From: Fodinibius saliphilus
GTDB taxonomy: Bacteria; Bacteroidota; Rhodothermia; Balneolales; Balneolaceae
Assembly (NCBI RefSeq): GCF_005869845.1
Contig: NZ_VAWF01000001.1
Span: 558,001-622,000 of the forward strand
Reading direction: 5' to 3'
DNA: 64,000 nt
Shown here one piece after another: positions 62,592-64,000 of the stretch. The notes under the pieces are model-generated. The model ran no database searches. It worked only from the letters and a program-made list of their open reading frames with translations, and had not been told where the DNA came from. Both the position numbers and the translations under genes were made by a program. Within the stretch, counting starts at the first letter, position 1. Each line of letters begins with the position of its first letter.

Positions 62592-64000
62592 ATGAAATAT
62601 TTAGTTACTGTTATAGCGGTTATTGCTTCTGTTTTTTTAATACAGGGGTGTAGCAGCAGTCCTTCAGGCTCAGGAAAGTCGACTAATCCACCTACCTTAG
62701 ATGCGGTAATCGATCATTCGCCTAGTTTACCCGAAACCAATGTTGAAGTTAACTTGGATGCCGGCAATTCCAAAGACGAACAGAATATCGGCTATGATAT
62801 TCAGTGGTCACTTACGAACAAACCAACAAATAGTTCAGTTACCTTAAGTAATACCACTCAACCAAAGATAAAGTTTATCCCCGATGTCGCGGGTGACTAT
62901 GAAGTTAAACTGGAAATAGAAAATAGTTCAAAAGGCATAATCGATGATGCCACTACAACAATATCCGTTATATCATCTGAATCAACAATAGAACTTGAAG
63001 GTGATATTAATACCGACAGTACCTTAACAGATATATTTTCAGAACCTAGTATTCCGGACTATTTAGTAGTTGGTGATGTTGACGTCAATGCTAAGTTAAC
63101 CGTTGATCCAGGTGTTGTAATACATTTTAAAGAAAACTTGGGGCTAAAAGTAGCGAGCGACGGTATATTATCGGCAGTTGGTACTGACAGTAATAGAATT
63201 ATTTTTACTGGTGAAAGCCAATCTGTAAATGGATTTTGGAAAGGCATTAATATTTATTCAAATACTGTAGAGAACGCTATCAAATATGCCGAAATAAGTT
63301 ATGGGGGCAGTAAATCTGCGGGTACTTATTTTGAGGCTGCAAATATAACGATTGATCAGGCTAAAGTTCAGCTTGCCAATACTAAAATATCTAACAGTGG
63401 AATGTTTGGGATTCAAACACGGCGAAGTGGTTCAGAATTCCCAATGGAAAATATGGAGTTCAGTAGTAATGATGATGAACATGCATATGTCCATATCAGT
63501 CAATTGGGTTATTTTGACAGTGGAAGTTCTTTTGACGGTGGATATGTAGAAGGCTTTGGCGGCTCAACAAAAGCTGACCTGGATATTTCGGTGTTGAATG
63601 GGGCAAAGTATAGTATTTTGGATAATGTAGGTTTCGATCACCTTGTGACTATTGATGCAGGTACCCAAATCGAGTTTGTAGCTGATGCGGGTTTTAAGGT
63701 AGGTAATAATGGAACCATCAAAGCCATTGGGGCAGCTAATAATAAAATTATATTTACCGGTACGGCAAAAACTCCAGGGGCCTGGCGAGGCATATTTATC
63801 GGGTCACCTTCTGTTGATAACATCTTGAAGCATGTTGAAATCAGCTATGGTGGCAGTATAAATATGGCTACCTACTTCAATAAGGCCAATATGGTCATTG
63901 ATCGGGCCAAAGTTGAGCTAGACAATGTCGAAATAACCGGAAGTGCAGGTTATGGTATTCAAACCCGCCGAAATGGATCTACATTCACTCTAACCAACTC
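62592..64000 (+). CDS. Lipoprotein with PKD-like domain and parallel beta-helix repeats (3' end outside window)
   Basis: The frame from ATG 62592 stays open to the window end (469 codons). It has a lipoprotein signal (FLIQGC, Cys20), a PKD/Ig-like domain (about 37-135, LDAVIDHSPSLPETNVEVNLDAG and VAGDYEVKLEI, in parts), and a right-handed beta-helix region. Two about 150-190-residue units repeat: each has I.F....G.KV...G.I.A.G, then NRIIFTG/NKIIFTG, W+GI, AEISYGGS/VEISYGGS and YGIQTRR/FGIQTRR. This architecture is common in surface proteins of marine Bacteroidota. It is divergent from the ECF sigma gene across 184 bp. Confidence 0.85.
   Translation, partial: MKYLVTVIAVIASVFLIQGCSSSPSGSGKSTNPPTLDAVIDHSPSLPETNVEVNLDAGNSKDEQNIGYDIQWSLTNKPTNSSVTLSNTTQPKIKFIPDVAGDYEVKLEIENSSKGIIDDATTTISVISSESTIELEGDINTDSTLTDIFSEPSIPDYLVVGDVDVNAKLTVDPGVVIHFKENLGLKVASDGILSAVGTDSNRIIFTGESQSVNGFWKGINIYSNTVENAIKYAEISYGGSKSAGTYFEAANITIDQAKVQLANTKISNSGMFGIQTRRSGSEFPMENMEFSSNDDEHAYVHISQLGYFDSGSSFDGGYVEGFGGSTKADLDISVLNGAKYSILDNVGFDHLVTIDAGTQIEFVADAGFKVGNNGTIKAIGAANNKIIFTGTAKTPGAWRGIFIGSPSVDNILKHVEISYGGSINMATYFNKANMVIDRAKVELDNVEITGSAGYGIQTRRNGSTFTLTN

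Noticed and set aside
1-64000. tRNA, rRNA, CRISPR array or prophage genes
   Set aside because: I looked for these in the intergenic gaps by eye and saw no cloverleaf ends, ribosomal motifs, regularly spaced repeats or phage structural genes; a covariance-model search could still find a small RNA.

Overview
The window looks like a chromosomal segment of a marine or halophilic member of the Bacteroidota/Balneolota/Rhodothermota group. Supporting signs are PorV/PorQ-type outer-membrane proteins beside a protein with a type IX-style C-terminal domain, BshC (bacillithiol synthesis), a DUF4837 lipoprotein, a bifunctional-nuclease/UVR protein, an ECF sigma factor paired with a TPR serine/threonine kinase, and frequent TTG/GTG starts. 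The genus cannot be fixed from sequence alone. No rRNA, tRNA, CRISPR array, complete insertion sequence or phage was found.

Layout. (1) 1-11.6 kb is a surface-polysaccharide region: the end of an unknown gene, a beta-barrel protein, a lipoprotein with a probable thioester-forming domain, a DegT-type sugar aminotransferase, a membrane UDP-sugar 4,6-dehydratase, a Wzc-like tyrosine autokinase, a small SLBB-like protein, an RmlA-like protein with eroded catalytic residues, and a UDP-glucuronate epimerase. Four sigma-54-type (-24/-12) promoters punctuate it, three of them nearly identical. (2) 11.6-19.1 kb (minus) is nuoABCDEFGH of respiratory complex I, without nuoI-N. (3) 19.3-31.6 kb holds housekeeping genes: BFN, bshC, fau, PspC, tmk, SRPBCC, aroE, pgeF, a histone-deacetylase-like protein, dxr, rseP, psd and pssA. 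(4) 31.7-35.3 kb (minus) is a secretion-related trio: two PorV/PorQ-like proteins and a BNR-like protein with a C-terminal FlgD/T9SS domain. (5) 35.4-49.4 kb is a long plus-strand biosynthetic run: a trp attenuator, trpE-trpS-trpG-trpD-trpC-trpF-trpB-trpA, a DUF4837 lipoprotein, then bioF-bioH-like-bioC-bioD-bioA. (6) 49.4-58.9 kb has TfoX-N and hypothetical genes, purK-purE, prfA, a serine hydrolase, pckA and a c-type haem lipoprotein. (7) 59-64 kb has a kinase/ECF sigma pair divergent from a truncated parallel-beta-helix lipoprotein.

Most notable points. The trp operon starts with a 25-residue leader peptide carrying three consecutive Trp codons, followed by a 13-bp perfect pause hairpin, a competing antiterminator and an intrinsic terminator. 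This is a complete ribosome-mediated attenuator, and it also covers trpS. The polysaccharide region appears to be a sigma-54 regulon that includes a predicted thioester (Cys87-Gln141) surface lipoprotein and an RmlA-fold pseudoenzyme; together these are the best candidates here for an undescribed system.
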